A stretch of DNA of 64,000 nt from Brevibacterium album DSM 18261 (GTDB lineage: Bacteria; Actinomycetota; Actinomycetes; Actinomycetales; Brevibacteriaceae): the NCBI RefSeq assembly GCF_000426445.1, contig NZ_AUFJ01000009.1:310001-374000 (forward strand). Reading direction: 5' to 3'. A program made the translations under genes and the position numbers. Position 1 is the stretch's first letter; each line of letters starts with the position of its first letter. Under the pieces are notes generated by a model that saw nothing but the letters and a program-made list of their open reading frames with translations, was not told the DNA's origin and did not search any database. Shown piece after piece: positions 62,999 to 64,000 of the stretch.

Positions 62999-63007
62999 TG
63001 GGTCTCC

Positions 63008-63298
63008 TCAGCGTGCGACGCGGGCGTGCGAGCGGTTGCGCTGCCGTCCGTCCCGGATGCGGCGCAGGCGCTTGATCAGGACGGGGTCGTGGGCATAGGC
63101 GGCCGGATCGTCCAGGAGCGCGGCGAGCCGCTGGAAATAGGCTCCCGCGGACATGTCGAAGCGCTCGCGGATCGCGTGGTCCTTGGCACCGCCGTAGGTG
63201 AACCACGTCCGCTCGAACTCCAGGATCTCCCGGTCGCGGTCGCTCAGTCCGGCCGTGCCGTCCTGCGACTCCGCGGAGTCCTTCCTCTCCTCAGCCAT
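63008..63298 (-). CDS. DUF3263-family protein
   Basis: 96 residues. LSDRDREILEFERTWFTYGGAKDHAIRERFDMSAGAYFQRL covers the whole family pattern (about 18-60), a helix-turn-helix-like fold, followed by a basic end. It is the partner gene of LytR_C proteins in actinobacteria (compare Rv0430-Rv0431); DNA binding is suspected but unproven. GAAGGAGG Shine-Dalgarno. Confidence 0.88.
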   Translation of the reverse strand: MAEERKDSAESQDGTAGLSDRDREILEFERTWFTYGGAKDHAIRERFDMSAGAYFQRLAALLDDPAAYAHDPVLIKRLRRIRDGRQRNRSHARVAR

Positions 63299-63371
63299 AC
63301 CGCCTCCTTCGAGGGCCGAGTCTACCTGTGCACCGCCTGCGCGTCCGCTCGTTCCGGCACGTGCCTCGCGC

Positions 63372-64000
63372 TCAGACCGCGAGCAGCGCTCCCGCGAGGA
63401 GGCCCGCTGCCGCGACGAGGCCCGCGATCGCCGAGGCCGCCCGCCAGGACAGCGCTCTCCCCACCATGATGAGGGAGGGGAGGCTGACCGCGCTGAGGCA
63501 CATGAGCGCCGCCCCGGTCGGCCAGGGTCCGGCGCCCGCGGCCGCCAGCGCGAGGAGCACGGGGATCTCGCCGCCCGTGGGGATGACGAGGAGCACGCCG
63601 AGCAGGACGAAGGCGAGGACGGCCAGGACGGTCCACTGCGCGTCCGCGATCGACCACTGCCCCAGATGGGCGACGGCGCCCACCGCGAAGACGAGGATGA
63701 GGTACTCGGGGACCAGCGTGAGCGAGAATCGCGCCAGCTCCCGGCCGAAGCGGGCGAGCGGACCGCGGACCCTCCCCTCGGCTGCCGCGCCTGCGCCCGA
63801 GGCCGAGCCCTCCGCCGAGGCCGGTGCGGGGTCGGCCCTCGAGGCCGCGCCTGCCCCCACGGCAGGCGCCTCGGCCGCCGGGAGGGAGCCCGGCGAGGGC
63901 GGCAGGAAGGGAGCTGACTCCCCTTCCGGAGCAGCCGCACGGTCCGCACGCGCCGGGAGCGTCACCGCAGCCGGTGCTGGAACCGGGGCCGCCGCCGGTG
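63372..64000 (-). CDS. Permease of the ArsP/YraQ type, 5' end missing
   Basis: The frame is open to the right edge; about 208 residues are visible. A hydrophilic Ala/Pro/Glu/Ser-rich linker of about 75 residues comes first, then four membrane helices with IPTGGEIPVLLALAAAGAGP and SAVSLPSLIMVGRALSWR, the second-half signature of permeases of the UPF0718/ArsP group. The N-terminal helices are presumed to lie outside. Substrate unknown; the named relative exports organoarsenicals. Confidence 0.7.
   Translation of the reverse strand, partial: PAAAPVPAPAAVTLPARADRAAAPEGESAPFLPPSPGSLPAAEAPAVGAGAASRADPAPASAEGSASGAGAAAEGRVRGPLARFGRELARFSLTLVPEYLILVFAVGAVAHLGQWSIADAQWTVLAVLAFVLLGVLLVIPTGGEIPVLLALAAAGAGPWPTGAALMCLSAVSLPSLIMVGRALSWRAASAIAGLVAAAGLLAGALLAV

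Overview
The window comes from a high-GC actinobacterium. Gene content (IdeR-type repressor, DUF3027, XPB with its Helicase_C_3 partner, PspA/PspAA/PspAB, WXG100, DUF3263 plus LytR_C pair, MscL/FmdB/GalU/RimJ block) and an Mph(H)-like macrolide kinase suggest a member of the Micrococcales such as Brevibacteriaceae or Dermabacteraceae; the genus is a guess. It reads as chromosomal: no phage, integrase, insertion sequence, CRISPR array or plasmid gene was seen, and base composition looks even throughout. The genes at both edges are incomplete.

Layout. 0-11 kb: transporters and small regulators (MatC-like carrier, PadR plus serine hydrolase, Lrp/AsnC divergent from an EamA exporter, a DHA2 efflux pump with a candidate leader peptide, a DUF488-OCD-GNAT operon, succinate-semialdehyde dehydrogenase). 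11-18 kb: a block syntenic with mycobacterial Rv0985c-Rv0996 (GLPR-like membrane protein, RimJ, GalU, 5-formyl-THF cyclo-ligase, FmdB, SAF protein, MscL), but with no moeA/glp gene between galU and rimJ. 18-24 kb: a giant helicase-nuclease-like protein whose Walker A lysine is replaced by alanine, then tRNA-Arg(CCU). 24-34 kb: Usp, HNH, NlpC/P60, IdeR, PdxH, SerC, DUF456, MFS, DUF3027 and cold-shock genes. 35-41.6 kb: XPB repair helicase pair and an aconitase. 41.8-44.5 kb: MetQNI methionine importer. 44.5-47.8 kb: macrolide 2'-phosphotransferase flanked by two long inverted repeats, then an EamA exporter divergent from a CGNR regulator. 47.9-56.2 kb: an envelope-stress cluster (PhoP-like regulator, sensor kinase with a large insert, HtrA, a lone WXG100 protein, PspA-PspAA-HtpX-PspAB). 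56-64 kb: TspO-like, S4, TauE and DUF1707 proteins, a CIRCE-controlled solitary groEL, csp, LytR_C (VirR-like), DUF3263 and a partial permease.

Two themes cut across the window. First, long intergenic inverted repeats fall into at least two sequence families: three copies share a GTGCCGCTGGAC core, and two share a CGCCGAGTGAGCG end. Within the first family both arms change together, so pairing is kept. Second, at least thirteen coding starts lie six or seven bases after a TANNNT -10 hexamer, which indicates widespread leaderless transcripts. One of these drives an 18-codon leader ORF ending in a hairpin upstream of the DHA2 pump.
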